Shown here: piece after piece, positions 36,037 through 47,010 of the stretch | Numbering within the stretch: position 1 is the stretch's first letter | How the letters are laid out: every line of letters begins with the position of its first letter | NCBI GenBank assembly: GCA_902573725.1 | Contig: CACGLE010000004.1 | Location: 1-64,000, forward strand | DNA: 64,000 nt | Source: an uncultured SAR116 cluster alpha proteobacterium | GTDB taxonomy: Bacteria; Pseudomonadota; Alphaproteobacteria; Puniceispirillales; Puniceispirillaceae | Direction of reading: 5' to 3' | The notes under the pieces: model-generated | What the model was told of the DNA's origin: nothing | Database searches by the model: none | Seen by the model: the letters and a program-made list of their open reading frames with translations, nothing else | Made by a program: the position numbers and the translations under genes

Positions 36037-38604
36037 TTAAGATTTTGTGGTGGTTTTTTTCTTTGTGGATGACTTCTTACCCGATTTTTTTTTCTTTGGA
36101 GGGCTAGCCGCTTTATCTTGTAAAAGTGCGATTGCCTGTTCCAAAGTTACGTCACTCATTTCTATGCCCCTAGGTAATGATGCACGTAATTTTTTATGCT
36201 CAACATAGCTTCCAAAGCGACCTCGTTTTAACTCAACTTCTCCTCCATCGGGATGCTCACCCAGAGTTCTTCCAGCCTTTAGTTGTGCTGCTGCTAATAA
36301 ATCTACCGCACGATTAATTCCAACAGATAACACATCATCATCCGAGGTTAAGCTAACAAATTTTCCTTGATGTTTTAGAAACGGACCATATCTGCCTATT
36401 CCTGCTTGAATAGCCTCGCCTGATTCTGGGTGTAATCCAATTTCTCGCGGAAGTGATAGCAATGAAATTGCCTGCTCAAGGGAAACTTGATCAGCACTAA
36501 TTCCCTTTGGAAGTCCTGTCCGTTTCGGTTTTTTAATCTCTTCGCCGCCTTGTTGGACATACCAGCCATATGGCCCCTTTTTTAACCAAATAGGCATATT
36601 TGTATTAGGGTCAATTCCTAATTCAGTATTATCTTGAAGTTGTGTTGAGTTCTCTGCAACTTGAGAGTCATGCACTTGCTTAGTGTAGTTACAATCTGGA
36701 TATTTAGAGCATCCAATAAAAGGTCCATATTTGCTAAGTTTAAGCTCAAGATATCCCTCGTTACACTTGGAACAAATTCGATTTACATTTCCATTCTCAT
36801 CAGGTTTGAAAAATAATCGTTCAAGATCATTATCAAGCGCTGCCATGACATCCGGTACTGGTAATTCCTTCGTTGAATCAATATTTAGCTTAAAATCATA
36901 CCAGAATTGAGATAGTACTTGTTTCCAATCAAGCCTTCCGCCTGAAACATCATCTAACTGATTTTCAAGGCTAGCAGTAAAGTCATATTGAACGTATTTT
37001 TCAAAGAAATTTTCGAGAAAGGTTGATACAATTCTACCACGGTGTTCTGGAATAAACCGTTTTTGATCTTTCCGAACGTACCCTCTTTTTTCTAAGACTT
37101 GTAAAATTGAAGCGTAGGTAGAGGGTCTCCCAATTCCTAACTCTTCAAGGTTTTTAACAAGGCTCGCATCAGTAAACCTTGGAGGCGGTTGAGTGAAATG
37201 TTGTTCAGGAAGGATCTGCTCTTGACTGAGGATTTCTCCTTTTTCTACTAATGGAAGAATGGCTTCTCCATCCTCTTCTTTGCTATCTTGGTCACTCGTT
37301 TCATCTTTACTTTCAAAATAAGCGCGTCTAAAGCCATCGAATATTATTACACTACCATTGCTTTTCAGTTCTATGGAATTATCCTGATCTATAAAACGAA
37401 TGGTCGTTTGGTCTATTTCTGCCGAGTTCATCTGACTGGCAACAGACCTCTTCCAAATCAAGTCATATAAACGAAATTGGTCATAATCAAGATAAGACCG
37501 AATATCATTCGGATGTCGCTTAAAACTGGTTGGTCTAATGGCCTCATGTGCCTCCTGTGCATTTGCTGCTTTAGTTTTGTAAAAGCGCGGTTTTTCAGGT
37601 AAATACTGCTCACCATAAATTGAAGCTATTTCATCACGTAAAGAAAAAATGGCCTCACTACTCATTTGCACGCCATCAGTTCTCATATAAGTAATCAATC
37701 CGGTTGTTTCACTTCCAACTTGAATACCTTCATACAATCGTTGAGCAATCTGCATTGTTCTTGAAGCAGAAAATCCAAGTTTACGCGATGCTTCCTGTTG
37801 TAAAGTTGAAGTGGTAAACGGCGCAGATGGTTGTCTTTTTGTTCGTTTTGTATCAACAGATAAGACAGAAAAAGTTGCCACCTTGATTTTCTCTTCAATC
37901 TCTTTTGACTGCTTTTCTGAGGTAATGTCAAATTTACCAACCTTTTTAGAGTCGAGGCTACCAAGTCTGGCGATGAGGTGCTTGTCGTCTTGCGTTTTTA
38001 ATTTGGTATCTATGGACCAATATTCTTCTGAATAAAAAGACTCAATATCTGCCTCTCTATTACATATTAAACGTAAGGCAACTGATTGCACTCTACCCGC
38101 TGATTTTGCTCCTGGAAGTTTTCTCCATAAAACAGGTGATAGATTGAAACCAACTAAATAATCTAATGCACGGCGCGCCAAGTAAGCGTTTACCAAGTCA
38201 TAATTAATCTCTCTTGGTTTATCCATCGCGGCCAAAATAGCCGATTTTGTAACTTCATTAAAAACAACTCTTTCACTTGGAATGTCTTTCAAGGATTTTT
38301 TAGATTTAACAAGTTCTTGCACATGCCAGCTTATTGCTTCTCCCTCGCGGTCGGGGTCGGTTGCAAGAATTAGTCTATCAGCCTTTGATAATGCATCTGT
38401 TATTTCCTTAATATGCTTATTTGATTTCGCGTCGGTCTGCCAACTCATTTCAAAGGAATGCTCTGGTAATACTGAACCATCCTTGGCAGGCAAATCTCGG
38501 ACATGACCATAGGAAGCCAGAACAGTATAGTCAGCCCCTAGATATCTGTTTATGGTTTTTGCTTTAGCAGGAGATTCTACTACTACAACTTTCATTCTGT
38601 CCAT
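36037..38604 (-). CDS. topA: DNA topoisomerase I
   Basis: TopA relaxes negative supercoils. The 855 residues hold a TOPRIM domain (VVVESPAKAKTINRYLG, then TDPDREGEAISWH), the catalytic Tyr in TGLITYMRTDGVQ near residue 318, and a C-terminal zinc ribbon with CSKC and CSKYPDC. Two topoisomerase C-terminal repeats (GIGRYGPFLKH, KRGRFGSYVEHKKLRASLP) and a Lys-rich tail end the protein. Starts at 38604 or 38595 are equally plausible. Confidence 0.96.
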   Translation of the reverse strand: MDRMKVVVVESPAKAKTINRYLGADYTVLASYGHVRDLPAKDGSVLPEHSFEMSWQTDAKSNKHIKEITDALSKADRLILATDPDREGEAISWHVQELVKSKKSLKDIPSERVVFNEVTKSAILAAMDKPREINYDLVNAYLARRALDYLVGFNLSPVLWRKLPGAKSAGRVQSVALRLICNREADIESFYSEEYWSIDTKLKTQDDKHLIARLGSLDSKKVGKFDITSEKQSKEIEEKIKVATFSVLSVDTKRTKRQPSAPFTTSTLQQEASRKLGFSASRTMQIAQRLYEGIQVGSETTGLITYMRTDGVQMSSEAIFSLRDEIASIYGEQYLPEKPRFYKTKAANAQEAHEAIRPTSFKRHPNDIRSYLDYDQFRLYDLIWKRSVASQMNSAEIDQTTIRFIDQDNSIELKSNGSVIIFDGFRRAYFESKDETSDQDSKEEDGEAILPLVEKGEILSQEQILPEQHFTQPPPRFTDASLVKNLEELGIGRPSTYASILQVLEKRGYVRKDQKRFIPEHRGRIVSTFLENFFEKYVQYDFTASLENQLDDVSGGRLDWKQVLSQFWYDFKLNIDSTKELPVPDVMAALDNDLERLFFKPDENGNVNRICSKCNEGYLELKLSKYGPFIGCSKYPDCNYTKQVHDSQVAENSTQLQDNTELGIDPNTNMPIWLKKGPYGWYVQQGGEEIKKPKRTGLPKGISADQVSLEQAISLLSLPREIGLHPESGEAIQAGIGRYGPFLKHQGKFVSLTSDDDVLSVGINRAVDLLAAAQLKAGRTLGEHPDGGEVELKRGRFGSYVEHKKLRASLPRGIEMSDVTLEQAIALLQDKAASPPKKKKSGKKSSTKKKTTTKS

Positions 38605-38649
38605 CCAACTTAAAAAAAATCGATAAAAAACGTTTTTAATAAAAACGTA

Positions 38650-38780
38650 TTCATTTAATCCCTTTGAAAAAAAAACCTATTTAGACCTTATAACTAAAAT
38701 TCCAAGTTGGTTTCCTTAATTTCTAGAGCAGACAAATGACACCAGTTGATGAATTCGTCAATATTATTTGATTTTTTATT
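38650..38780 (-). pseudogene. dprA: Remnant of dprA (C-terminal winged-helix end)
   Basis: In the 358-base gap between plsY and topA, where alphaproteobacteria carry dprA in this orientation, one minus-strand frame reads NNIDEFINWCHLSALEIKET, then a stop-interrupted stretch ending GLNR. This resembles the DprA C-terminal winged helix (xIDELIxxxxLSxxxV, then LELELxGxIxR). Two stop codons interrupt the last part, and no other part of the roughly 370-residue protein is recognisable. DprA loads RecA on incoming DNA in transformation. Identification rests on position plus a short match. Confidence 0.6.
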
Positions 38781-38962
38781 AACATTTTCCAAAATTAAAC
38801 TTTGTTTATTTCAAAGTTTTTATTTCTTCGCTTTCTTACATTTTGTGCTTAACTTTTGATGAAAGTTGTAATCTGAAGCTTTATAAATCAATGAGAATTA
38901 AACATATTGATATCGCCAGGTTTTCTTCAAATTTTTTTATTTAATACTTTTTTGGGATTCTC

Positions 38963-39553
38963 TTAAGAACCTTCTAAAATTTTACTTTCTGTTCCAGACA
39001 CTAATCGTTTTATATTCTCTTTATGCCTAAAAAAGGTAATGAGTGTCATGAATAAAATAGCAAGAGATATATCACTTCTTTCTACAAAGAATGAGGAGAT
39101 GCTTGATACAAAAAATGCCAGAAGCGCTGAGAGCGAGGAATATTTAAACAAGAAAGCAATTATAATCCAGGTTATAATAAATAAAAATCCAGATATAGGA
39201 GATAGCATTGCAATTATACCTAATCCTGTGGCAACACCTTTGCCACCAGAAAATTTCAACCAAATAGGATAGCAATGTCCAACCACAGCACTTGCACCTG
39301 CTATTCCTAAATAAATATCAGGTAAATATAACCCAATTATATAAACACAAAATGCGCCTTTTCCTGCATCTAGAATAAGTGTAGCTGCTGCGAGAGATTT
39401 GTGCCCCGCTCTCAATACATTTGTTGCTCCAATATTTCCAGAACCAATTTTTCTAATATCACCTTCACCTGCGAATTTTGTTAGCAGTAATCCAAAAGGA
39501 ATGCTTCCAAAAAAATAGCCAGAAAGAAGTGCAATCAGTATTTCAATATTCAT
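38963..39553 (-). CDS. plsY: Glycerol-3-phosphate acyltransferase PlsY
   Basis: PlsY acylates glycerol-3-phosphate from acyl-phosphate, the first step of phospholipid synthesis. From the ATG at 39553 the protein has 196 residues with about five TM helices. The three active-site motifs are present: GSIPFGLLL, GSGNIGATNVLR, and KFSGGKGVATGLG. An upstream in-frame TTG is less likely. It lies between pyrC and the decayed dprA. Confidence 0.95.
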   Translation of the reverse strand: MNIEILIALLSGYFFGSIPFGLLLTKFAGEGDIRKIGSGNIGATNVLRAGHKSLAAATLILDAGKGAFCVYIIGLYLPDIYLGIAGASAVVGHCYPIWLKFSGGKGVATGLGIIAMLSPISGFLFIITWIIIAFLFKYSSLSALLAFFVSSISSFFVERSDISLAILFMTLITFFRHKENIKRLVSGTESKILEGS

Positions 39554-39609
39554 TGTCAAGCTCAATTCTCTAATTTTTGAAAGATAAAGATCCAGTTTTC
39601 AATATAAAT

Positions 39610-40917
39610 CTATTTCATCACAGAGATACCATTTACAAAGCAGCCTACAACCTTACTATCAATTAAATAATGTTCAAAAGGAGTTATTTGACATTGAGAC
39701 ATAAAATTAGCGCCTCGAATTACGTCAGAAGAGGATAGATTAATAATTGTTATGTTTGCTTGTTCACCTATTGCTAGTTTTGGTATTGGTAGTGAAGTTG
39801 CCTCGGCGGGAGCAACAGTCAATGCGTTTATTATTCTAAATAAGCTTATGTTACTTGTATGGTGAAGGCTGAACGCTAATGGTAACAGCGTCTCAACACC
39901 AGATGCACCAGCAGAAGCCTGCCCAAAGGGTAGCATTTTTTTATCCATCTCTATTGGATGATGGTCAGATGCGATCACGTCAATGGTGCCGTCCTCAATC
40001 GCTTCAATAATTGCTAATCTGTCTTTCTCATCACGCAAAGGTGGGTCAAGGCGAAAAGCTGTGTTATAGTCACCCACCGCTTTATCATTTAGTAAGAAAT
40101 AAGCTGGCGATGTATCCGCTGTTACTTGAAGTCCATAATTTTTGGCACGACGTAATGCCTCTACAGAGGAAGCTGCAGAGATATGTGGAGCATGATATCT
40201 ACACCCTGTCAATGCAACAAGATTGAGGTCTCGCTCTAAAATTATCGTTTCTGCCACCCCTGGCCCACCAATTAGACCAAGCCGGGTCGCAGTTTCGCTC
40301 TCGTTCATATCAGTTTCATTACTTAAATATGGGTCAGAACAGTGATGGATAACTGGTTTATTTAGCATTTTTGCATAAGTCATAATCCTACGCATCAGAA
40401 GCGTGTCTCCGACACTTTTTAGACTATTTGCAAAGCCAACAGCACCAGCTTTTGCCATCATACCAAGTTCTGCCATGTGTTTATTGTCGAGTGCTTGTGT
40501 CATTGCCCCATATGAGTGGAATAAAGCACCACTATAGCTAGATGCTCGAAGTTTTAAAGAATCAATCATTACTGCGGAATCCACAACAGGAGAGGTTGCA
40601 GGCAAGCTAATAACCTGTGTAATTCCTGCGTTGCCAGCTGCCGTCAGCAAGTCAGATAATGACTCTAAATGTTCTCTGCCGGGATCTGCAGATTGAACGC
40701 GCATATCAATTGCTCCTGGCATGATTATTAATCCATCACAATCTATAATTGAGTTTGTTTTCTCGCTTGCGACTTGTTTTTCCCCTACGTAGGCAATTTT
40801 ATCTTTTTCAATTATAACGTCACCTACAATGTCTAGGTTTTCTGCAGGACAAATAATCCGTCCATTTTTCAATATTGTCCTAGTCAAAGCTTTACTCCCG
40901 CGATTGCTTCTAGGCAT
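39610..40917 (-). CDS. pyrC: Dihydroorotase-like protein PyrC, HxH motif missing
   Basis: The protein belongs to the type I dihydroorotase family of pyrimidine synthesis. The 435 residues show the amidohydrolase fold with [12 protein letters not shown] where active enzymes have DxHxH, so the two metal-binding His of that motif are lost. VIHHCSD, YHAPHIS and IASDHHP still carry later metal residues. Similar proteins encoded beside pyrB can be non-catalytic partners of aspartate transcarbamoylase. The start is uncertain: ATG 40917 overlaps pyrB by 34 bases, and a TTG at 40887 overlaps it by four. Confidence 0.85.
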   Translation of the reverse strand: MPRSNRGSKALTRTILKNGRIICPAENLDIVGDVIIEKDKIAYVGEKQVASEKTNSIIDCDGLIIMPGAIDMRVQSADPGREHLESLSDLLTAAGNAGITQVISLPATSPVVDSAVMIDSLKLRASSYSGALFHSYGAMTQALDNKHMAELGMMAKAGAVGFANSLKSVGDTLLMRRIMTYAKMLNKPVIHHCSDPYLSNETDMNESETATRLGLIGGPGVAETIILERDLNLVALTGCRYHAPHISAASSVEALRRAKNYGLQVTADTSPAYFLLNDKAVGDYNTAFRLDPPLRDEKDRLAIIEAIEDGTIDVIASDHHPIEMDKKMLPFGQASAGASGVETLLPLAFSLHHTSNISLFRIINALTVAPAEATSLPIPKLAIGEQANITIINLSSSDVIRGANFMSQCQITPFEHYLIDSKVVGCFVNGISVMK

Positions 40918-41849
40918 GCCATGCGGGTTGCTACACCAAGCTCTACTTGTGTGCTAATTAAGCTTTTATTGTTGTCATCAGCAATTTTAGAATCGATTTC
41001 TACCCCTCTATTCATAGGACCTGGATGCATTATGAGAGCGTCTGGGGCAGCTTTTTGAAGCTTATAACTATCAAGACCAAAAAGTTGAAAATACTCACGC
41101 TGACTGGGCGCTTCTCTTCCCTCCATGCGTTCCGTTTGAAGACGCAACATCATAACAATTTCACATCCAGCGATGCCTTCTTCCATATCCGTAAATACCG
41201 GTATACCAATATCAGAAAAAAATGGAGAAACAAGAGTGGAAGGACTTACAAATCTTACATCTGCACCCAGTGCAGATAGGAGATACATGTTTGAGCGAGC
41301 GACTCTACTGTTATTGATATCACCACAAATAGCAATTTTTAAACCAGCTATTCTCCCTAAAGTACGTTTAATGGTAAGTGCATCAAGTAGGGCCTGAGTT
41401 GGGTGCTCATGCCTTCCATCTCCAGCATTAATAACCGCAGCATCAACATGCTGGCTTAGTAGTAAGGGTGCTCCAGACGAGTGATGTCTTACGACTAATA
41501 TGTCCGGGCGCATAGCATTAAGCGTCGTAGCTGTATCAATTAAAGTTTCACCCTTTTTCACGGATGAACCACTGATAGATATATTTAGTAAGGAAGCGCC
41601 TAGCCTTTTAGCAGCGAGCTCAAACGAAACCCTTGTTCTCGTTGAATTTTCGAAAAAAATATTTAGCACGGTATAATTTGCTAAAATAGTTGAAAAGGTT
41701 GCTTTCGGTTGATTGGCAAAATAATTTGCGCGCTCTAAAAGTGCATTAATTTCCAGGATAGGCATATTCTCTATGCCGAGTATATGCTTTTTTGACAGAC
41801 TGGCCGCCGTCACTGGAGTTAAATTCTCATTTGGTGTTTCTTTTCCCAT
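40884..41849 (-). CDS. pyrB: Aspartate carbamoyltransferase catalytic chain
   Basis: PyrB joins carbamoyl phosphate and aspartate. From the ATG at 41849 the protein has 321 residues; longer frames add a non-conserved lead reaching into ruvX. The carbamoyl-phosphate loop is [13 protein letters not shown], followed by [22 protein letters not shown] and [10 protein letters not shown]. No regulatory pyrI gene is adjacent. It is likely co-transcribed with ruvX upstream and pyrC-plsY-topA downstream. Confidence 0.94.
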   Translation of the reverse strand: MGKETPNENLTPVTAASLSKKHILGIENMPILEINALLERANYFANQPKATFSTILANYTVLNIFFENSTRTRVSFELAAKRLGASLLNISISGSSVKKGETLIDTATTLNAMRPDILVVRHHSSGAPLLLSQHVDAAVINAGDGRHEHPTQALLDALTIKRTLGRIAGLKIAICGDINNSRVARSNMYLLSALGADVRFVSPSTLVSPFFSDIGIPVFTDMEEGIAGCEIVMMLRLQTERMEGREAPSQREYFQLFGLDSYKLQKAAPDALIMHPGPMNRGVEIDSKIADDNNKSLISTQVELGVATRMACLEAIAGVKL

Positions 41850-41895
41850 TAAACCGGATTTTATACACGCTATTTTAACTATTAGTCTAGTTTGT

Positions 41896-42375
41896 TTATT
41901 TTTTTGTTTGATTGTTTTGTTGATAACGGTCGAGAGCTGTTTGTAATATCCAACTCGCAGCAAGAGCGTCTCTTCTCTTTTGACGCTTTTTTCGTGTTAA
42001 ATCTGCTTTTATCATGCTTCTTTCAACAGCATAGGTAGATAATCGTTCGTCCTGAAAAGTCACCGGTAAATCTTTAATTTTGAGCAAGGCATGCGTAAAA
42101 TCTCGAACAGAGTCACATGCTGGTCCAACATCGCCATTCATTAATAATGGCCATCCAATAATCAGACCAGCAACATTAAGCTTATCCATTTCAGCAAATA
42201 GCCCCGAAATGTCTGAAGAGAATTTATTACGTTTTAATATACGAAGGGGTGAAGCTATTTTGTGTTCTGGGTCACCAATTGCAATTCCAATTATTTTTTT
42301 GCCTATATCAAGCCCCATAAGTCGCTTTCCGGCATTTATTTGTGTTATCGTATCATCGATGTTGCAGATTGTCAT
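41896..42375 (-). CDS. ruvX: Putative pre-16S rRNA nuclease / Holliday junction resolvase YqgF
   Basis: YqgF family proteins have an RNase H-like fold and process the 5' end of 16S rRNA; an older view is Holliday junction resolution. The 159 residues contain [16 protein letters not shown] with the first catalytic Asp, [14 protein letters not shown], and [12 protein letters not shown] with the later acidic pair. Start choice is ATG 42375; an in-frame GTG lies 15 bases upstream. It is divergent from gatC. Confidence 0.9.
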   Translation of the reverse strand: MTICNIDDTITQINAGKRLMGLDIGKKIIGIAIGDPEHKIASPLRILKRNKFSSDISGLFAEMDKLNVAGLIIGWPLLMNGDVGPACDSVRDFTHALLKIKDLPVTFQDERLSTYAVERSMIKADLTRKKRQKRRDALAASWILQTALDRYQQNNQTKK

Positions 42376-42435
42376 GAGCCGTGTTAGCACCTATTAATTA
42401 TACAAAAAAGAATAACAAAAATTGGAAATATCACA

Positions 42436-42723
42436 ATGTCCGTTGATAAAAATGTCGTAAAGAAAATTTCTCGTCTTGCAAGAATTCATGTATCTGAGGA
42501 AAGATCAGAAATGCTATCTTCGGATTTAGGTAACATTCTAAATTGGATAGAGCAGCTGGAAGAAGTTAATACGGATGGTGTAGAGCCATTGTCTGGTGTT
42601 AATGAACATCCATTAGCTTGGCGTGATGACACTGTAACTGATGGAGATATAACGGATAAGGTTTTAAAAAATGCACCTGAGAAAGCAGGAGAATTTTTTG
42701 TTGTGCCCAAGGTTATAGAATAG
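42436..42723 (+). CDS. gatC: Asp/Glu-tRNA amidotransferase subunit C
   Basis: GatC is the small stabilising subunit of GatCAB, which converts Glu-tRNA(Gln) and/or Asp-tRNA(Asn) to the amidated form. The 95 residues include [16 protein letters not shown] and the family segment [17 protein letters not shown]. It heads the gatC-gatA-gatB operon, 28 bases before gatA. Confidence 0.95.
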   Translation: MSVDKNVVKKISRLARIHVSEERSEMLSSDLGNILNWIEQLEEVNTDGVEPLSGVNEHPLAWRDDTVTDGDITDKVLKNAPEKAGEFFVVPKVIE

Positions 42724-42751
42724 AAAATATAGAGAAATTTATAGGTTTCAA

Positions 42752-44233
42752 ATGTCAGACTTATTAAAAATGACGGCAACAGAGGCTAGAAACTCGCTTT
42801 TGAAAAAAGAAATATCATCTGTTGAATTGTTAAATGCTTACCAGAATGCCATGGAAAAAACAGAAGCATTAAATAATTATGTTACTCCCACATTGGATGC
42901 GGCAAAACAGATGGCCGTAAATGCTGATAAAGCTTACGCTCAAGGAAATGCTGGCCCTTTGGCTGGATTGCCTATTGGGGTCAAGGATTTATTTTGTACA
43001 AAAGATATAGAAACGACAGCATGCTCAGCTATACTTAAAGGGTTTTTGCCTTCATATGAAAGCACTGTTACATCTAATATTTGGCATTCTGGTGGCGTGA
43101 TGCTAGGAAAGTTAAATTGTGACGAATTTGCTATGGGTTCTTCTAATGAAACGAGTATATTTGGTCCTGCAGTTAATCCATGGAGTAAAATAGACGGAAT
43201 TGATTTATCTTCTGGGGGTTCTTCTGGGGGTTCTGCTTCCTCTGTAGCAGCCGGTTCTGCCTTAATGAGCTTGGGGACAGATACGGGAGGTTCTATCCGT
43301 CAACCCGCTGCATTTTGTGGTGTGGTTGGATTAAAGCCTACCTATGGACGTTGTTCCAGATGGGGTATCGTCGCGTTTGCGTCTTCTCTCGACCAAGCGG
43401 GCCCATTTACTAGAACAGTTGAAGACTCAGCATTAATTTTTTCTGTTATGGCAGGGCATGACCCAAAAGATTCTACTTCAGCTTCTCTAGGATATACAAA
43501 TTTTTCAGAAGCAGTAAAGTCTAATATTGAGGGACTTCGTATAGGCATTCCGGCAGAGTATAATGTAGATGGTATGGACATTGAAATTTCCGACTTATGG
43601 AAAAAGGGACGTGCCTGGTTAGAACAAGCTGGCGCTAAGATTGTTGATATTAACCTTCCTCACACTAAGTATGCTCTTCCTTGTTATTATATTATTGCGC
43701 CAGCAGAGGCATCATCGAATCTGGCTCGTTATGATGGAATTAGGTATGGTAAACGTATAGAAGCTGAGACACTTGATGCGATGTATGAAGCAACTCGAGC
43801 AGATGGGTTTGGCGAAGAAGTACAAAGGAGGATTCTCATTGGTACTTATGCATTGTCTGCAGGTTATTACGATGCCTATTATCTTAAAGCACAACAAGTA
43901 AGACGCCTTATAAAAGAAGATTTTGAAAAGGCATTTAATGATGTTGATGTAATCCTAACACCTACCACTCCCACGCCAGCCTTTCCTTTAGGTGCAGAAG
44001 TTTCTGATCCTATTACAATGTATTTAAACGACGTCTTTACTGTCCCAGCAAATCTTGCAGGTTTGCCTGGTATATCTGTTCCGGCAGGATTGTCAAATCA
44101 GGGCCTTCCTCTTGGACTCCAATTGTTAGCACCGCCTTTTGAAGAGGGAAGACTATTTTCAGTAGCAAATGCTATTGAGAAGCAAGCAGAATTCTTGTTG
44201 GCACCGGCTCGGGCAGCGGGAGATTTACAATGA
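42752..44233 (+). CDS. gatA: Asp/Glu-tRNA amidotransferase subunit A
   Basis: GatA is the amidase that releases ammonia from glutamine for GatB. The 493 residues carry the Ser-cisSer-Lys triad: Lys in [10 protein letters not shown], and the serines in [11 protein letters not shown] and [16 protein letters not shown]. The last matches the amidase signature. It overlaps gatB by four bases (ATGA). Confidence 0.97.
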   Translation: MSDLLKMTATEARNSLLKKEISSVELLNAYQNAMEKTEALNNYVTPTLDAAKQMAVNADKAYAQGNAGPLAGLPIGVKDLFCTKDIETTACSAILKGFLPSYESTVTSNIWHSGGVMLGKLNCDEFAMGSSNETSIFGPAVNPWSKIDGIDLSSGGSSGGSASSVAAGSALMSLGTDTGGSIRQPAAFCGVVGLKPTYGRCSRWGIVAFASSLDQAGPFTRTVEDSALIFSVMAGHDPKDSTSASLGYTNFSEAVKSNIEGLRIGIPAEYNVDGMDIEISDLWKKGRAWLEQAGAKIVDINLPHTKYALPCYYIIAPAEASSNLARYDGIRYGKRIEAETLDAMYEATRADGFGEEVQRRILIGTYALSAGYYDAYYLKAQQVRRLIKEDFEKAFNDVDVILTPTTPTPAFPLGAEVSDPITMYLNDVFTVPANLAGLPGISVPAGLSNQGLPLGLQLLAPPFEEGRLFSVANAIEKQAEFLLAPARAAGDLQ

Positions 44234-45684
44234 GCATATTAGTATCAGGTAGAACCGGTGATTGGGAAATCGTAATTGGCATGGAAGTTCATGCACAAGT
44301 AGTTTCTAATTCTAAGTTGTTTTCAGGGTCTTCTGCAGTATTTGGGGCAAGTCCTAATAATCACGTCTCTCTCGTGGACGCAGCAATGCCGGGTATGCTT
44401 CCGGTAATAAATGGACAATGTGTTAAACAGGCTGTTTTAACTGGCCTTGGACTTAACGCAAAGATAAATAAATTCAGTGTATTTGATCGGAAAAATTATT
44501 TTTACGCAGATTTACCGCAAGGCTATCAAATAAGCCAATTTAAACATCCAATTGTTGGGGAAGGGGAAGTCCAAATAGAGCTATCTGATGGAAATATACA
44601 TAAAGTAGGCATTGAAAGACTTCATTTAGAGCAAGATGCAGGTAAATCACTTCATGACCAACATCCTTCAAAAAGTTACATTGACCTTAATCGTTCTGGT
44701 GTAGCTTTGATGGAAATTGTATCGAAGCCTGAAATGCATTCGGCAGAACAAGCTGCTGCTTACATTAAAAAGTTAAGGTCAATTTTACGATATCTTGGGA
44801 CATGTGATGGGAATATGGAGGAAGGCTCCCTGCGCGCAGATGTAAATGTATCAGTCAGGAAACCAGGAGAGGCATTAGGAACTAGAACTGAAACAAAAAA
44901 CCTTAATTCGGTGAGATTCATAATGCAAGCAATTGAGTTTGAGGTACACCGGCAAATAGAGCTTATTGAAGATGGTGGTGAGGTTATTCAAGAAACCAGA
45001 CTATTCGATACCGCAACTGGAATGACTAGAACTATGCGTGGAAAAGAAGATGCACATGATTATCGCTATTTTCCAGACCCTGATCTGTTGCCACTCACAT
45101 TCGATGATGCATTTATTGAAGAGCTAAAAGACGGAATGCCAGAATTACCGGATGAAATAAAAAACAGAATGGTTAACGAATATGGTCTTTCTTCCTATGA
45201 TGCAAATGTACTTATTGAAGAGAGAGAAACTGCCCTGTTTTATGAGCTAGCTAGTGATGGGAGAGACAGGAAAATTACGGCAAACTGGATGAGCGTAGAA
45301 TTATTTGGCGCTCTTAATAAAGCTGGTATTGAACTAGCTCAAAGCCCAGTGAAACCAAAACAGTTGGGTGGTTTAGTTGATTTGATTTCTGATGGTAGCA
45401 TATCTGGTAAGATTGCAAAAGAAGTGTTTTCTGCCATGTTTGAGACTGGAAAGGATGCGAAGGTTATTGTTGAAGAAAGAGGGCTGAAACAGGTATCAGA
45501 CGAAAGCGCTATTATTTCCATGATAGATGAGGTGTTAGCAGCCAATCTTGATAAGGTAGATGAATATAGAGGCGGTAAAGAAAAATTATTCGGATTTTTT
45601 GTTGGTCAAGTGATGAAAGCTTCAAAAGGGCAGGCTAACCCAGGTATGGTAAACCAGTTATTGAAACAAAAGCTTGATATTTAG
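44230..45684 (+). CDS. gatB: Asp/Glu-tRNA amidotransferase subunit B
   Basis: GatB phosphorylates and amidates misacylated tRNA, with a C-terminal YqeY-type tRNA-binding tail. The 484 residues include [40 protein letters not shown] and [10 protein letters not shown]. The C-terminal helical domain ends [16 protein letters not shown]. Its stop codon overlaps that of the convergent lysR gene. Confidence 0.97.
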   Translation: MSILVSGRTGDWEIVIGMEVHAQVVSNSKLFSGSSAVFGASPNNHVSLVDAAMPGMLPVINGQCVKQAVLTGLGLNAKINKFSVFDRKNYFYADLPQGYQISQFKHPIVGEGEVQIELSDGNIHKVGIERLHLEQDAGKSLHDQHPSKSYIDLNRSGVALMEIVSKPEMHSAEQAAAYIKKLRSILRYLGTCDGNMEEGSLRADVNVSVRKPGEALGTRTETKNLNSVRFIMQAIEFEVHRQIELIEDGGEVIQETRLFDTATGMTRTMRGKEDAHDYRYFPDPDLLPLTFDDAFIEELKDGMPELPDEIKNRMVNEYGLSSYDANVLIEERETALFYELASDGRDRKITANWMSVELFGALNKAGIELAQSPVKPKQLGGLVDLISDGSISGKIAKEVFSAMFETGKDAKVIVEERGLKQVSDESAIISMIDEVLAANLDKVDEYRGGKEKLFGFFVGQVMKASKGQANPGMVNQLLKQKLDI

Positions 45685-46628
45685 AGCGCTGCTCGTAATG
45701 CAGCTTCTGATGTCCCTTCATGCTGGTCCCAATAAGGTGTTGGAGAATATAGGCCTTGAAGAAAAGTGGTGAGTAGCATTATACGCTTATATCTGTGGTT
45801 TTTTGTTCTAAACGTTGCATGTATAGGCTCATCTTCATTCACTAGCTCATCAAGAACAGGAACAAGATGCTTATTATGAATGTGCTTTCCAGTAACGTAG
45901 GTTGGAAGCATTGAGATACCTCCATTGTTTAGGACCGCACGTAATATTGCATCACCAGAGTCCATCCTGACTGCGCCATTTGCAAGAAAAGTACTTATCT
46001 CACCATTCTCTGATCTAAAATGCCAGTTATTATGCGGATGTCCATATTCGAGAGTAATTAGACGATGTTTTTGCAAGTCTGACACAGCTATTGGTGTTCC
46101 ATGAGTGTTTAAATATTCAGGGCTTGCAACCAGTCTTCGCGTATTAGGTGCAAGCATGATAGTTGTGAGACCATCTGTTGTATTCATTTCAGAAATACGT
46201 ATGTGTAAATCAATTGCAGTATGACTTGGAGATATTGAATAATCTGTAGTACTTAAATCCACGGATAATTTTGGATATTTGCTTAGAAAAAAAGGCATGT
46301 GTGGTGCAATGTGTCTATGCGCAAAAGCAGGAGGTGCGCTGACCTTTAATACTCCTTTTACTTCTCCAGTAGCATCTGTAATCTCTGCTTCTGCCTCATC
46401 AATTTCGGATAAGATATGACGGCATCTTACTAGATAATCAGAACCAACCTCTGTCACTGAGACTTTTCTTGTTGTTCTCTCTATAAGTTGGGCGCCTAGT
46501 CGAGCCTCCAGACCTGCAAGATGCTTTGATATAGCAGAAGGTGGCATATCTAGAAGCTCTGCAGCTGCTCTAAATGAATTTTCAGTCGCGATAATAGTGA
46601 AAACGCGCATTGAGGTAATTAAATCCAC
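45681..46628 (-). CDS. LysR-family transcriptional regulator
   Basis: The 315-residue protein has the LysR winged helix ([20 protein letters not shown]) at about 21-40 and a type 2 periplasmic-binding-like effector domain from about 90. The GTG start at 46628 is preferred: GGAG lies five bases upstream and the protein then begins [10 protein letters not shown] as LysR proteins do. An ATG 30 bases upstream is less likely. No divergent target gene is present, since a tRNA follows on the other side. The effector is unknown. Confidence 0.85.
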   Translation of the reverse strand: MDLITSMRVFTIIATENSFRAAAELLDMPPSAISKHLAGLEARLGAQLIERTTRKVSVTEVGSDYLVRCRHILSEIDEAEAEITDATGEVKGVLKVSAPPAFAHRHIAPHMPFFLSKYPKLSVDLSTTDYSISPSHTAIDLHIRISEMNTTDGLTTIMLAPNTRRLVASPEYLNTHGTPIAVSDLQKHRLITLEYGHPHNNWHFRSENGEISTFLANGAVRMDSGDAILRAVLNNGGISMLPTYVTGKHIHNKHLVPVLDELVNEDEPIHATFRTKNHRYKRIMLLTTFLQGLYSPTPYWDQHEGTSEAALRAAL

Positions 46629-46774
46629 TTTTACTCCAAACAAACACAGAAATGACAAATAATTAAATCAGAAATTATGGCTAATCAAGATCCGTATCGC
46701 ATAAAATCTGAAAATATTTATAAATAGCTAAAATAATGATTTTTAAAATTATTTCACATAAATGATTGAATGAA

Positions 46775-46802
46775 TTGACATGCTAATGTGAAGAGATTAA
46801 AC
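46775..46802 (+). promoter_or_regulatory. Candidate promoter of tRNA-Ser
   Basis: A perfect TTGACA at 46775-46780 is followed 16 bases later by TTAAAC (46797-46802), about 48 bases upstream of the tRNA. The -35 box is consensus and the -10 box weak. Position and orientation suit the tRNA gene. Confidence 0.45.
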
Positions 46803-46850
46803 GAAAAGTACAAACGCCGTGCAATTATTTGAACTTCAACTATTTATTGC

Positions 46851-46942
46851 GGAGGGGTGGCCGAGTGGCTGAAGGCGGCGGTTTGCTAAATCGTTGAAGG
46901 AGGAAACTCCTTCCGGGGGTTCGAATCCCTTCCCCTCCGCCA
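46851..46942 (+). tRNA. tRNA-Ser (anticodon GCU)
   Basis: A complete type II tRNA: acceptor GGAGGGG pairs with CCCCTCC, a D arm with GGCCGAGTGG, anticodon loop TTGCTAA with GCT at 46885-46887, a long variable arm stem GGAG/CTCC, and a T arm with GGTTCGAATCC. The 3' CCA is encoded. It reads AGC and AGU codons. Its 3' end is the attachment site for the downstream island. Confidence 0.97.
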
Positions 46943-46944
46943 CA
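46924..46944 (+). repeat. attL-like direct repeat (tRNA 3' end)
   Basis: These 21 bases at the 3' end of tRNA-Ser match 53518-53538 at 20 of 21 positions (G46939 versus A53533). Integrases commonly use tRNA 3' ends as attachment cores and restore the gene on integration. An integrase remnant begins about 70 bases inside this boundary. Confidence 0.8.
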
Positions 46945-47010
46945 AAATTTCAATGATTTCAATGGGTTAGGGCGTTTTGCCTGATTTTTGCCTGATTTTT
47001 TAGGCACTCA

